DNA from: Paenibacillus melissococcoides
GTDB taxonomy: Bacteria > Bacillota > Bacilli > Paenibacillales > Paenibacillaceae
Assembly (NCBI GenBank): GCA_944800085.1
Contig: CALYLO010000018.1
Location: forward strand, 48,632-112,631
Length of the DNA stretch: 64,000 nt
Reading direction: 5' to 3'
Shown here: positions 28,911 to 39,500 of the stretch, in pieces
How the letters are laid out: the number at the start of each line of letters is the position of its first letter
Numbering within the stretch: the first letter of the stretch is position 1
Position numbers and translations under genes: made by a program
Notes under the pieces: model-generated
The model's input: the letters and a program-made list of their open reading frames with translations, nothing else
What the model was told of the DNA's origin: nothing
Databases searched by the model: none

Positions 28911-28980
28911 ATCCCCTTCAAGCAGTCACTCAAAAGAGACCTCAATTCATCATGAGGAAACACGTGAAGGGGATATTTTT
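28911..28980 (+). terminator. Intrinsic terminator after XRE-ImmA gene
   Basis: ATCCCCTTCA (28911-28920) pairs with TGAAGGGGAT (28965-28974), with an inner CCTCAattcatcaTGAGG hairpin, followed by TTTTTATT. Confidence 0.75.
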
Positions 28981-29030
28981 ATTGATGGATTATATTATGA
29001 AGTCGCCATCATTTTGATCTTTTGCACGGT

Positions 29031-30530
29031 CTACATGACAGGCTGCAGTTCACTGTGCAGACCAAGCGTCCGCGCTTTTTCCGTACGAATATCATGGATA
29101 AGCTCCGGGTTTTCCACTAGGGACAAGCCATAAGAAGGAATCATTTCTTTGATTTTCGGCTCCCACTCTTTCAGATGCTGCGGGAAGCATTTCTCGATGA
29201 CCTCCAGCATGACGGAGACGGCGGTTGAAGCCCCCGGAGAAGCGCCGAGCAAGGCGGCTATCGATCCATCGGCGGCACTGACGACTTCCGTACCGAATTG
29301 AAGCGTTCCTTTACCGCCGGCAACCGTATCTTTGATGACTTGCACGCGCTGGCCCGCCACCAATAGATCCCAATCCTCGCTTTTGGCATTCGGAATAAAC
29401 TCTCGCAACTCTTCCATGCGCTTTTCCTTGGATAACAAAACTTGCTGGATTAAGTATTTTGTCAACGACAGGTTTTTTGCGCCAGCCGCCAACATCGTCA
29501 ATACATTATTCGGTTTTACCGAACCTATCAAATCGAACATGGAACCGGTTTTTAAGAACTTTGGCGAGAAGCCGGCAAACGGTCCAAAGAGCAGCGATTT
29601 TTTATTGTCGATAAATCTGGTGTCAAGATGCGGAACCGACATTGGAGGCGCGCCAACCTTCGCTTTTCCGTATACTTTGGCATGATGCTGCGCTACCACT
29701 TCCGGATTATTGCACACCATAAATAACCCGCTTATCGGGAATCCCCCAATATGCTTTCCTTCAGGAATGCCGCACTTTTGAAGCAAAGGAAGACTTCCTC
29801 CCCCGCCGCCGATAAAGACAAATTTGGCGGTATGGCGATCAATTTCGCCTTTATCATTCCGTACTTTCAATTCCCACAAGCCATCGCTCGTACGCTTAAT
29901 ATCCTCAACCCGATACTTGTAATGGATATCGACGTTTTTATTCTGTAAGTGATCGAACAATATGCGCGTTAAAGCGCCAAAGTTGACATCTGTGCCGGAT
30001 TCGATTCTTGTTGCCGCTATCGGTTCATTCAAGGCCCGGTCTTTCATAATAAGAGGAATCCATTCCATCAATTTTTCCGGGTCATCGGAGAATTCCATCC
30101 CTTGAAACAGAGGATTGTTTGATAGCGCTTCAAAACGTTTTTTCAAAAACGCTACATTTTGCTCCCCTTGCACTAAACTCATATGTGGCAATGGCATGAT
30201 GAAGTCTTGCGGATTCCGAATCAGATTGCTGTTGACAAGATAAGACCAAAATTGCAGTGAAACTTGAAACTGTTCATTCACTTTGATCGCTTTGCTAATA
30301 TCGATGGTCCCGTCCGGCTTTTCGGTTGTGTAGTTCAGTTCTCACAGCGCAGCATGCCCCGTTCCCGCGTTATTCCATTCGTTAGAGCTTTCCTCTCCTG
30401 CGCTTGCCAGCTTCTCAAACACTGTAACTTCCCAGTACGGCACTAGTTCCTTCAACAATGTCCCCAAAGTCGCACTCATGATTCCAGCACCAATTAAGAT
30501 AACGTCTGTTTCGGTTTGTCTGCTGCTCAT
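29031..30530 (-). pseudogene. mqo: Malate:quinone oxidoreductase with one in-frame stop
   Basis: From ATG 30530 ([23 protein letters not shown]-binding GxGxxS) the frame reads to [12 protein letters not shown], then TGA (30342-30344) at codon 63. It continues in the same frame with [19 protein letters not shown] and the rest of a normal 499-residue Mqo to 29031. Known Mqo proteins have a Cys codon at this place, so a single TGC/TGT to TGA change explains it. Mqo oxidises malate to oxaloacetate at the membrane and reduces quinone. Everything else is intact, so the mutation is recent, or a sequencing error. Restart at ATG 30281 would lack the FAD-binding loop. Confidence 0.85.
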
Positions 30531-30964
30531 TTTTACCGCCCTTATACTCTGATATTTGAAGAAAAGATGTAATCGCTCCTGCCTGCTCCCCCTAACACAG
30601 CAAGCCGGAACGTGATCGGAATCATATACCTTTTCTATTATTGCCTGATCATAGTATACCACTATCATTGAAAGATTAAGTTAATTACTATTATATGACA
30701 GTTAGAAAGTAAATAAAAGCCAGGAAATTCTCTAACGCTGGCCCTCAAGAGATAACTTATCTAAAGTTTCCTCTTGCGGATGATTAATCTTGAGAGGTTA
30801 ATCGATGAAATTCTAACAGATATTATCCGCACCAATATGTTGAAATTTTTCGCTTTCCCTTATGATAGCTTATCGGGTCTCTCAGCAAAAAAAGGCCGCC
30901 GAAGTAATCGGTGGCCTGATTGTCGTGATTAAACGTGTCTTCTTGATTGAATATATGTATGCGT
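30531..30964. other. Intergenic region between mqo and the UDG gene
   Basis: No gene is seen. It holds the mqo upstream region, an imperfect inverted repeat CTCAAGA (30744-30750) / TCTTGAG (30788-30794), and the UDG terminator. Confidence 0.5.
30886..30917 (-). terminator. Intrinsic terminator of the UDG gene
   Basis: On the minus strand GGCCACCGAT-tac-TTCGGCGGCC is followed by seven T residues. Confidence 0.8.
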
Positions 30965-31600
30965 TTATATGGCCGGCGTTGATCTTTCCTTCAACTTCTC
31001 CTTCAATGCTTTCAAATCCTCTACGAAGAACCTCAGTAAATTGGGTCTTCTTCTTACGGCAAGCGGGTGATAGGTAAAGCTGATCGGGATACCCTGAAAC
31101 TCGTGCCAGTTCCCTCGCAATTCCTTGACACTCGCATTCTCCTTCTGTGGAAATATTGCTTCCGCCACGACATTCCCAAAGCCAAATAATACCGACGGCT
31201 GCTTCTGCAGGAGCTGTAACTGTAGATGAGGAAAACATGCTGCTCTGGCCTCAGGCTTATTATAAGCACGCATCGGTCGGCATTTAAGCAAATAAGTGAC
31301 ATAAACCGCGTTTGTCTCGATACCCGCTTCCCTCATGCCGAGTTGGAGTGTTTCCCGGGTGCCGCACAAAAACGAATTTCCTTGCCGATTCTCACGGGCT
31401 CCCGGATTATCCAGGATCAACATGATCTTGGCTTTCGGATTTCCTTCACCCCAGATAACACGAGTCCGTTGCTTGGATAGCTCGCAACATTCACAATGCT
31501 GAAGACCTTCGGGCGCTTGTTCTTCAGGCAAGATGACAAAGGGATGATCCATTTCCGTGTCATGCAACTCGTTCCTTTGTCTCGCACGCAATGTATTCAT
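30965..31600 (-). CDS. Family-4-type uracil-DNA glycosylase
   Basis: 211 aa. The 4Fe-4S cysteines appear as CECC near residue 36, then Cys in LLKCRPM and ARAACFPHL. The active-site region LILDNPGARENRQGNSFLCGTRETL corresponds to family-4 motif 1, and the late SFTYHPLAVRR carries the second catalytic His motif. The enzyme removes uracil from deaminated cytosine sites in DNA. Motif 1 has DNPGARE where GEAPGxxE is usual, a departure also seen in some UDG-like branches. The start ATG 31600 may be replaced by a Met at residue 17. Confidence 0.75.
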   Translation of the reverse strand: MNTLRARQRNELHDTEMDHPFVILPEEQAPEGLQHCECCELSKQRTRVIWGEGNPKAKIMLILDNPGARENRQGNSFLCGTRETLQLGMREAGIETNAVYVTYLLKCRPMRAYNKPEARAACFPHLQLQLLQKQPSVLFGFGNVVAEAIFPQKENASVKELRGNWHEFQGIPISFTYHPLAVRRRPNLLRFFVEDLKALKEKLKERSTPAI

Positions 31601-31633
31601 TATCCCCCACCCAAAGCAAAAACTTGCCTTTCT

Positions 31634-31650
31634 TTAGGATACGGTTCCCC
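31634..31650. repeat. att-like direct repeat of the rlmH 3' end
   Basis: TTAGGATACGGTTCCCC matches TTATGGTACGGTTCCCC at 35674-35690, the last codons of rlmH, at 15 of 17 positions in the same orientation. This is the geometry left by SCC-type integration. Confidence 0.45.
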
Positions 31651-31816
31651 TGACTTATCCTGAGCGACGGCAATTTACTTGAATCAGCATTCCTAGTGAT
31701 CAACCGGCAACACTCCCGTATTTCCTGCATATTCATAAATTAGCGCAGTAAAAAGTCGCTTCACAAGAAACACGGAAACGTTGGCCCTAAGTAATGGCAC
31801 GAAGGAGGCGTTTTGA

Positions 31817-32449
31817 ATGATGACTAAATATATAAAAGAGTTTTTCCTTTTTCCCGATATATGCATCATGTGCGGAATCTTATTGGTCAGTTTTAGCCTG
31901 CTCATTCCAGGCCTGACAACCATCGGCCCATGGATTGCATTCGCCATAGGCATGGCCGCTTATGCAGCCGCCGAGTATTTTACGCACCGGTTCCTGTTTC
32001 ACCTAAAAACTCCGAAGAACCCCTTCTTTTTAAAATTGCTTAAGCGTTTGCATTATGATCATCACTCCAATCCGAATGACCTGCATTTGTTGTTTCTGCC
32101 CTTCTGGTATACTCTGCCGAATCTCGCCATCGCGGGAACCATCGCCTACTTTTTTTCAGCAAGCCTCGTGATTGCGAATGCTTTTATCGCTGGCGTGATC
32201 CTGTTTCTCTTGTTCTATGAGTGGAAGCACTATATCGCCCATCGTCCGATTACCCCCGTCTCCCCCTGGGGCCGATGGATGAAAAAAGTCCATTTATGGC
32301 ATCACTATAAAAATGAAAATTACTGGTACGGCGTGACAAACCCGGTTTTTGATCTCGCATTGGGAACCTTTGAGGATCAAAAAAATGTCGAGCTAAGCCA
32401 GACGGCCCGCAACCTTGAACAACGCGATAGTAAAAAGCTTGATCTGTAA
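31817..32449 (+). CDS. Sterol desaturase/fatty-acid hydroxylase superfamily protein
   Basis: 210 aa with four membrane helices and the di-iron histidine clusters HRFLFH (57-62), HYDHH (79-83), HYIAHR and HLWHHYKNENYWYG. The superfamily hydroxylates or desaturates lipid chains using O2; bacterial members act on fatty acids or carotenoids. The substrate here is unknown. ATG 31817 (or the adjacent ATG 31820) follows GGAGG. It is a single-gene unit with its own terminator, lying within the putative rlmH island. Confidence 0.8.
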   Translation: MMTKYIKEFFLFPDICIMCGILLVSFSLLIPGLTTIGPWIAFAIGMAAYAAAEYFTHRFLFHLKTPKNPFFLKLLKRLHYDHHSNPNDLHLLFLPFWYTLPNLAIAGTIAYFFSASLVIANAFIAGVILFLLFYEWKHYIAHRPITPVSPWGRWMKKVHLWHHYKNENYWYGVTNPVFDLALGTFEDQKNVELSQTARNLEQRDSKKLDL

Positions 32450-32456
32450 AGAAAAA

Positions 32457-32492
32457 CAACCCGTCAAACGCCAAAGTTTGCGGGTTGCTTTT
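32457..32492 (+). terminator. Intrinsic terminator
   Basis: CAACCCGtcAAAC / GTTTgCGGGTTG followed by CTTTT, directly after the hydroxylase gene. Confidence 0.75.
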
Positions 32493-32503
32493 ATAACCAC
32501 CGA

Positions 32504-32992
32504 CTTGCGACCCGGACAGTACCGCTCCAAGCGGAGCTAGAACACGTTAGAAGCCAATTAGAACAGGCTGAGTCCAAAAAGCGCCTCTATCTCGATCTCA
32601 TTGAGCAAAATAAACTCGATAACTCAACCGTCGCTGAGCGAATACAGGAGATACAGGCCAAATTAAATGAACTCCAAGCGAAGAAATCACGGCTGGAGCT
32701 TGAACTAACCGAAGGCAATACGTCTCCTGTCGCTTTCGAGCAGGTGCGCGAGTTGATTCATGAATTCCATCAGGTGATCACCGCCGCGCAGTTCGAACAG
32801 CGAAAAACGTTGCTTCACCTGTTCATCAAGCGAATCACGATGGACACAAGCAAGAAGATCGACACGATTGAACTGAGCTTCGATGAAAACGTGGTTTCCT
32901 ACGTCTCCGATTCTCCTGTTGCAATAGCGGCGGGGGATTCCCTCCAGCGAAAACAAGCACGGAAGCGGGAGAAAATCGAAATCGCCATCTGA
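32504..32992 (+). pseudogene. Large serine recombinase, C-terminal remnant
   Basis: The open frame contains a long coiled coil (ELEHVRSQLEQAESKKRLYLDLIEQNK in pieces, IQEIQAKLNELQAKKSRLELEL). It ends with FEQRKTLLHLFIKRITMDTSKKIDTIELSFDENVV, the C-terminal signature of large serine recombinases. The resolvase catalytic domain and zinc ribbon are missing; the frame begins abruptly just after a terminator. It marks a former phage, ICE or SCC-type element. Confidence 0.75.
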
Positions 32993-33022
32993 ATTTATGA
33001 AAACACTTTCAACTGATCACCT

Positions 33023-33172
33023 TAACGATTATGGGGTGAGCAGTTGTTTTATGGAAGCAAGACCGTCCGTCCACAGCCTGTATGACGCATGCAGAGTTAA
33101 AGTTCAGTCACCTTTAATTCGTAGCCAAATCGTTATACTACGTTTATATAGGTTAACGATACGGGGTGAGCA
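33023..33172 (+). repeat. Pair of short direct repeats, 130 bases apart
   Basis: TTAACGATTATGGGGTGAGCA (33023-33043, written here as 21 bases with one indel relative to the other) and TTAACGATACGGGGTGAGCA (33153-33172). The second supplies the ribosome site of the next gene; the first may be a relic of a duplicated start region. Confidence 0.4.
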
Positions 33173-33174
33173 TG

Positions 33175-33998
33175 ATGAGCAAAAAGCAAGATCGACTCAA
33201 AAACGGAACGAACAAATTCATGCCCGGCAAGGTAGCGGCACTGGTCAAATGGAATAACAAGCCATTCCTGGACAAGTGATTGATGACAGTACACCTGTGA
33301 AGGAGTTGGTGGCGTGGTGTAATGATAAAGGCTTCCCGATCAGCATTCCTACCATGTACTCATACATCAGTCAGCGCCGGGAAGCGCTTGTAAACGCGCT
33401 CACTATGGAGCTTCTACACGCGAAGGAAGACCCACTCAAGAAGGCGTTGGAAGATTCAGCGCGGGATAAGGCAAGAGAAAAGGGCAATACACAGTATAAG
33501 GAAAACCGCGCCGAAGAACGTGCCAAGGTCAAAGCCGCGCTGGAAAAGGAATTGGCAAACCAAGACAGCCCGAAACGCATCCGACACGATCTGGAGCTAC
33601 TGGACGAAGTAATTCAAAAGGGCTTCGACACGTTGAGCAAAATGGAAGTGATCAGTCCATTCACCGATATCAAGGCGATGGAGATGAAGCACAAGCTCAC
33701 CAATGGCTCAACCGGGGGCTATACGCACTGGGGACTGGAGGAAATCAAGCTACGTGAGGCTGCACGGGAACAGGCCATCACAGCGGCAATTCTACAGTTC
33801 GTCCCGGTAGAGCAGCATGTCGCTGTGATCTCGCTTATGGAAACTGTGACGCGGGAGTATTACGAATCCATCGGCTTGGGTGAAGCATATGCCCAGCAAG
33901 TAGCAAGAGGAAATGGAAGATCATGCGTGACGAAAAGGAGAACGTCCATCACAGGCGTTCTCCTTTTGGTTTTTACGAGGGGGTGCTTTACAGCCTAA
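33175..33998 (+). CDS. Phage-like protein, probably frameshifted near its start
   Basis: Reading from ATG 33175 gives MSKKQDRLKNGTNKFMPGKVAALVKWNN, which then leaves frame. The main frame continues from about 33258 as AIPGQVIDDSTPVKELVAWCNDKGFPISIPTMYSYISQRREA, a helix-turn-helix-like segment, followed by a charged coiled coil and a C-terminal half. The protein looks like a small DNA-binding or packaging protein of phage type, but I cannot name it. The last 20 codons overlap a strong terminator, so the annotated end at 33998 may be artificial, caused by another small indel. Confidence 0.45.
33933..33975 (+). terminator. Intrinsic terminator overlapping the 3' end of the phage-like gene
   Basis: A 12-bp stem AAAAGGAGAACG / CGTTCTCCTTTT is followed by GGTTTTT. 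Confidence 0.8.
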
Positions 33999-34008
33999 TC
34001 TCGGTTAA

Positions 34009-35582
34009 TCAAGAAACTTTAATATGATCTTCCAACACTTTATGAGCTATGCTATTTAACCACTCTTTAATTGGAGAGATAAAATCATCCCAGTTCTCGT
34101 GATTTGAAACCAATTCAACCACCTTACTTAATCCAACCGCGCGATTTATGAACCCAATTCTATCCAATATTTCATCTACATACTTATGTTTATTATCCAC
34201 CTTTTGTATTTCTATTGCACACCCAATAATTTGATTCTGAGCATAAATGTCTCTTAGCTCTTTTAATAAGGAATGTATATAACGTTCTGGAGAAAAACCT
34301 TCTGGTAGATTAAATTGGGTGATGCGAGACAATACTTCGCGTCTCATTTTATCACTATGCTCTGTATTACCAGTTAACACTGCCTTTATCCTATCTTTCT
34401 TACTATCATCAGTGTTATACTCATCTCCATCTAAAACAAATAAACAGTCAGCATTCAGCCTGTTAGAGAGAGCTAGACCTGCTGCAACAGAAAAGCAATT
34501 AATTGCTGCTCCATATCGAGTAGTATTAACATATTTTGATAAATTCAAGCTATCAGCAACATGTTCTACAATTGTTTGAGCCAAATCATCTTCTACAAAA
34601 ATCTCCAAGGGTTTCTCTTGCTCACCTGTCATTCGATATATCGTATCTGGCTTTGTATCAGAGAAACATAGTGTCTTTTCAGGAGTATTGTATAGATGAC
34701 GGATATTAATCATCTCGTGTTCAGATAAAATATTAGGCGAATGTGTCGTAAATACTATTTGTAAGTGTTTTTCTTTTGCACGTTCATATAGAACTTTGAT
34801 CATTCTTTTTAATGCAAAGGAATGTAACAACAAATCAATTTCATCAATTAAGATTAGAGAATACTTTGGCGCATTATATACTTCTGTTAAGATTTTAAAT
34901 ATACGTTGTTCACCAGCGGACATACTTAGAGAAGAATAGCGTATGTCCCCTAATTCGACTCCAAGGTAATTTGTTATAGTAGACGTATGTAGGTTATAGT
35001 ATGTAGGTTATAAGAACTATAATCGCGATTCATTATAACTCCGGCTTTTTCTTTAATTAACTGTGATAGATCATCTGAAAAAGGAGTTGTAGTATATCTT
35101 ATAAAGCTGTTTTGGGACTCCTCTTCAATTTTAGGCACACATGACCTAATTCCTATGTATACAACATTTCTTTGTGGTCTGCGATCATACTTTGGAGCCC
35201 ATCTATCAGAATTCTTTGAGAAAGTTGTTTGTTCGTTTTCAATAAAATTTTTGTCATAACGATATTCATGAGTTATCATCAGCGAGCTACCTTGCCAAAT
35301 CGAATCAGATGTAGGGGTAAAAAAATAGCTAAATTTATAGTTAAAGAATTTACTTTCATCCTCTGGCTTAAAGCAACAAGCCAGTGCATGTAATACTGTT
35401 GATTTACCTGATCCATTAATCCCAACTATTGCTGTCAATGGAGAACCAGAAAAATCAATTTCAAGATTGTTTAAATTTTTTAACTGCACCACATGCAACT
35501 TTTTTAGCCTTTGCTGCGATACATTAGCCACAAACTTAACCTCCAGATTTTTTCTTTTATTTTCAAGTATATCATAAACCAT
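34009..35582 (-). pseudogene. OLD-like ATPase/TOPRIM protein, out of frame by a 14-bp tandem duplication
   Basis: Two frames (34974-35582 and 34009-34923+) join into one 519-residue protein if one copy of a 14-bp repeat is removed. Domains: SMC-like AAA with Walker A GINGSGKST (54-61), signature SAGEQ (about 217), Walker B LILIDEID (about 238-245) and TTHSPN. Then comes a TOPRIM-like part with EIFVEDDLAQTIVE (Glu near 326) and LFVLDGDEY (Asp near 380 and 382). OLD-family proteins are ATP-driven nucleases used against phage, alone or with a helicase (Gabija). No helicase gene is adjacent. It may be a dead gene or a phase-OFF state. Confidence 0.75.
34985..35012 (-). repeat. Perfect 14-bp tandem duplication inside the OLD-like gene
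   Basis: GTATGTAGGTTATA occurs twice in tandem (34985-34998 and 34999-35012). Fourteen is not a multiple of three; one copy gives the full open frame, two copies give a stop after ..TITYIRLL. Confidence 0.95.
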
Positions 35583-35669
35583 GTATCAAAAAGGTTAGTT
35601 GTCGAATCTACCAATACCTTGTCTAGATAAAGCTTCGAAGTGTACAACCAACAACATTATTTTTCGCCG

Positions 35670-36149
35670 TCACTTATGGTACGGTTCCCCCCGATTAATC
35701 TTCACCGCCCGGTAAATCTGCTCCACGAGCACCAGGCGCATTAGTTGATGCGGCAGCGTCATGCGGCCGAAGGACAGCTTCGTCTGCGCGCGGCGCAGGA
35801 CGGCGTCGGACAGGCCATTGGAGCCGCCGATGATAAAGACGACGTGGCTTGTTCCGTAGGTCGCCAGGCGATCGATGTGGAAGGCCAGGTCCTCGCTCGA
35901 CCAGAGCTGTCCGTCGATGGCCAGCGCCACCACATGAGCGTCCGGCTTGATGTGGCCAAGGATGCGGTCGCCTTCCCGCTCCTTCACCTGCTCCACCTCG
36001 GCGTCGCTCATTTTCTCGGGCGCTTGCTCGTCAGGGACCTCGACCACCTGGAATTTCGCATAGGGCGCCAGCCGCTTGCTATATTCGGCAATCCCCTGCA
36101 CCAAGTATTTCTCCTTCAGCTTCCCAACGCATACCAATTGAATGAACAT
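35670..36149 (-). CDS. rlmH: 23S rRNA pseudouridine-1915 N3-methyltransferase
   Basis: 159 aa, full length. It has the SPOUT-fold knot region [17 protein letters not shown] (SAM site), [25 protein letters not shown] and the C-terminal INRGEPYHK. It methylates pseudouridine 1915 in helix 69 of 23S rRNA on assembled ribosomes. The 3' end GGGGAACCGTACCATAAGTGA is the conserved sequence used as the SCC attachment site in staphylococci, and a second copy lies 4 kb away. ATG 36149 is the start. Confidence 0.95.
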   Translation of the reverse strand: MFIQLVCVGKLKEKYLVQGIAEYSKRLAPYAKFQVVEVPDEQAPEKMSDAEVEQVKEREGDRILGHIKPDAHVVALAIDGQLWSSEDLAFHIDRLATYGTSHVVFIIGGSNGLSDAVLRRAQTKLSFGRMTLPHQLMRLVLVEQIYRAVKINRGEPYHK

Positions 36150-36482
36150 TCGTCTCGCTTACCCCGTTTCGTTTTGTTTACTTTATCCAAAAGAGAACCA
36201 TCGCCTCTTAAAGTACCATCATTGCTTCTAGTGTACCCGACATTTCCTCGATGCGTCTATTCAACGCCGCCAGATATCCCATCTTGCTCGCGTTGTGCTA
36301 TCAGCAGCCCCCCATGAGCAGCTATAACTTTCACGTCGCTTCCGCAAAAACCACGCTCGTCTATGACCTAACCTCAAGCTCCATTCCCGTTATCCTGACC
36401 GAATGGGATACTGACGATAAGACCTTGAGCATACCCACGAACCCCCGACCTTCATTTATTCTGCATAAAAATACCACGCATT
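36150..36482. other. Intergenic region, no gene seen
   Basis: Divergent spacer upstream of rlmH and downstream of the giant envelope gene. A 77-codon plus-strand frame lacks a ribosome site and protein character. Confidence 0.5.
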
Positions 36483-36510
36483 AAAAAGGCGCCCTCACAT
36501 AGAGAGCGCC
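36483..36510 (-). terminator. Intrinsic terminator of the giant envelope gene
   Basis: GGCGCcCTC / GAGaGCGCC stem, followed on the minus strand by TTTTTAA. Confidence 0.75.
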
Positions 36511-36551
36511 CATCCCAACAAATTCACTATCCTATTCTGCTGCTTAATAGC

Positions 36552-39500
36552 TCATTCCTGTTTCTGAACCAGCGCCAATACCCGGTTCAAGAAGACCGCG
36601 ACTTCGGCCCGGGTCGCGTAACCGTCCGGACGCAGCTTGCTGCCGCTGCCTTGAATAAGCCCTTCGTCCAGCAAGGCGGCAAGCGCCTCCTTCGCATAGC
36701 CGGATATCTTCTCATGATCGGCGAATTGGGTCAACACGGCCGGATCGCTCGTCAGCTTCAGCTTGCCGACGTGCTCCAGTGCGCGGGCTGTCATCGTGAA
36801 GAAATCTTGGCGGGTAACCGCATATTGCGGCCCAAAGAAGCCATCCCGCTTGCCCCGTACCAATCCCAATTTCTTTGCGACCGCAATCGCGTCCGCATAG
36901 TAGACCCCGGCGCCCACATCAGCGAAGCCAGAGCCGCTCGCCCCTTCGCGGCCAGCCGCTTGAAGCTCCAGTGCCCGCACGAGCATCACCGTGTAGTCTG
37001 CCCGGGATATCTCCGACTGCGGCGCGAACCGTTTGCCGCCGATGCCGCTAATGATGCCTCTAGCCGCCAAGGCGTCTATCGATGTCTTCGCCCAGCCAAG
37101 CTGTCCGATATCGTTGAACTCATCCGCATAGAAGCTCACTGCCGCAACACCAAAGGTGTTCACCGTAAAAAACACCATACCGGACTTCGCATCATACCGC
37201 GCATTCGGAACCGTGATAACCCGGCCGTCCGCATCTACCGTCCGGACGACGATGCGATGCGGCTGCGCCAGCTCCCGCGCAGCCGGTTCATATGGAACGG
37301 CGACAAGCACGCGTTCCCCAAGCTTTCCGGCGGACAGCGGCTTCCCGTCCGCCAGCAGCGACAGCTCCACCGCAGGGCGGCCGCCTGCCTGCGCAGCCAG
37401 CCCCGCCGGCCATGCGCTGCGGTCGGCCTGGGCGATGACGATGCTCACCGTCTTCGCATCGTCCGCCAATGCCCCTTCCGGCACCAGTCCCGACGGTGCC
37501 GTCACGGTCGCCTGCGGCCTCACGATCTCGTATTCTTGCCGCAGGCTCGAATCCGACACCGCCGCCGCAGGCAGCGACAGCGCGACGCCGGTCGCGTCCT
37601 TGTCCGCATCCGTCTCAATGCGGACCCTCTTCACGCCAATCCGGCCCGGCTCCACCTTCGCGGCCGGCTCCGGCGGCTTCGGCGTCACGCTCGGCTCCGT
37701 CCGGGACCCGCCAGAGTCACTCGGCCGTTCCGGCTCTGGCTCTGGCTTCGGCGGCTCCACGGCCAGCGTCACCGTCAGCCAGAAGTCGGCGTACTTCGGC
37801 GCATCCGCCTGGCTCAGCGCGCGGATGACCGCCGTCCCCGGCTTCACAGCCGTAATCAGGCCGTGGTCGCTTACCGTCGCCACGCCCTCCGGCGCAGAGC
37901 GGTATACCGACCAGATGACCGACGGATCGGCCGTCTCCGGCAGCACGGACACGTTCAACTGCAAGGTCTCGCCCGCCTTCAAGGTGCCCTCCGTCCGGTC
38001 GAGCCGGACCTCGTCGACGATAACCTCGGGCAGACGGTCGACGGTAATGACGCTGTCGGCATAAACCGCTTCGACGACGCTTGTCGCCCGAACGACGGCC
38101 GTGCCGAGCGCATGGGCGGTTACGACGCCGTCCGCCGTGACCGAAGCGACGCCATCGGCGGAAGAGCGGTAGACGGACCACGTCACCGTCTTATCGCTCG
38201 CCTCGGCCGGCAGCACCGTCGCCTTCAGCTTCACGCTCTCCCCGACCGCCAGCTTCGCCTGCGGCGGATCCAGCACGACCTCGGCCGGAGGCACCGGCTC
38301 CGTCGTGCCCTTCCGCAGCGTGAACTGATCGACTAGCCGGTCGCCGAGCGTCTTCACCGTAAACGTCAGCTCGCCGCCGCGAATATCGACGGCGCCGTAG
38401 ATCTGCGTCTGCTCGCCGTCCACCTTATACTGCCATTCGCGCGGCGTCACGGCATAGAACTTCGGCCCGGTCGAGCCGCCGACGACATACGTCGTGCCCT
38501 CGCCTTCACCGACCGGCTTCCCCCCGCGCATCGGATACGAACGGACATAGACATGGTCATGCCCGTTCATCGCCAGATCGACATGGAACTCGTCGAACGT
38601 CGACGTCCACGCCTCGCGGATATGGGCAGAGTCATAGACGCTGCCGTACGGACCGCGATGGAAGGTGACAATCTTCCAGGTCTTGTCCGTGGCGGCCAGG
38701 TCGCGGCGCAGCCATTCCTTTTGCTCCTGGAAATCATATTCGCTGTTCAGCACCACGATGTGGGCATTGTGATAATCGAAGGAATAATTGCTGCCTTTGA
38801 GACTGTCGATTCCATTTTGCGGGTTATTGAAATGCGCCAGGAAATCGTCATTTTTCCGGGTGCCCGTCACCTCGTGGTTGCCGACCACCGAGACGATCGT
38901 CGTCTTTGTCAAGATGTCCTGCGCTTCCTTGAACCACAGATTCCATTCATTTTCCTTGAAGCCGTCCTCCACCATATCCCCGGCCTGCAGGATGAAATCA
39001 AAGTCCGGATGATCGGCCGCGGCTTTGCGAAGAATATTGCCCCACAGCTTGAAGCCGGCGGCATTGGAGGCCTGCGAGTCGCCGAAGAACAAAAACTTGG
39101 TCGGCTCTTCCGGCATTCCCGCCGTCCGGAACGAGCCCTCGCTCACATGGCTGCCGCCATCGCCGACACGATAGACATAAGCGGTGCCAGGCTCCAGCCC
39201 GTCCACGACCGCTTTGTGCACGCGCACGGTACCGATATCCCAGGTATGATACAGGCTGCTCGTGCCGTTCACCTTGAGGACGCCGGCTCCGTCAAAGCCG
39301 GAAAATCCGTCCCGCTTCGCCACCTCGACCACCGTCGCTTCCACGTTCGCATGCGTATGCCAGGCGAATCCGCGCGACACGGCCGGTTCTGCTCCCATGG
39401 CCACACTGATATTGTACGGCTCGCTGCTGCCCGCAAGCGGCGATACCTTGAACTTCACGATCGGACTGTAGCGATCCTCCTTCATCGCCTGCAGCGCATA

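Larger units (their letters stand above)
31634..35690. mobile_element. Putative remnant of an SCC-like island at rlmH
   Basis: The 4.06-kb segment lies between two copies of the rlmH-end sequence and contains a large serine recombinase C-terminal remnant, a phage-like gene, and an OLD-like ATPase. A fatty-acid hydroxylase-type gene is also inside. SCC elements use large serine recombinases (Ccr) and the rlmH 3' end as attachment site. The size is small and no intact recombinase remains, so this is an inference about origin. Confidence 0.4.

Noticed and set aside
30342-30344. Selenocysteine codon in mqo
   Set aside because: No selenocysteine machinery or SECIS-like hairpin is visible just after the TGA, and Mqo is not a known selenoprotein family.
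33276-33998. Calling the phage-like gene a terminase small subunit
   Set aside because: The HTH-like start is suggestive, but no terminase large subunit follows and I could not match family motifs.
34009-35582. Gabija (GajA-GajB) system
   Set aside because: Only the GajA-like ATPase/TOPRIM part is present; no UvrD-like helicase is adjacent on either side.
36651-38336. Long plus-strand reading frame of 561 codons
   Set aside because: It is antisense to the SLH/phosphatase gene, Arg/His-rich, with no ribosome site; a product of high GC third positions on the other strand. The same applies to those at 38553 and 40660.
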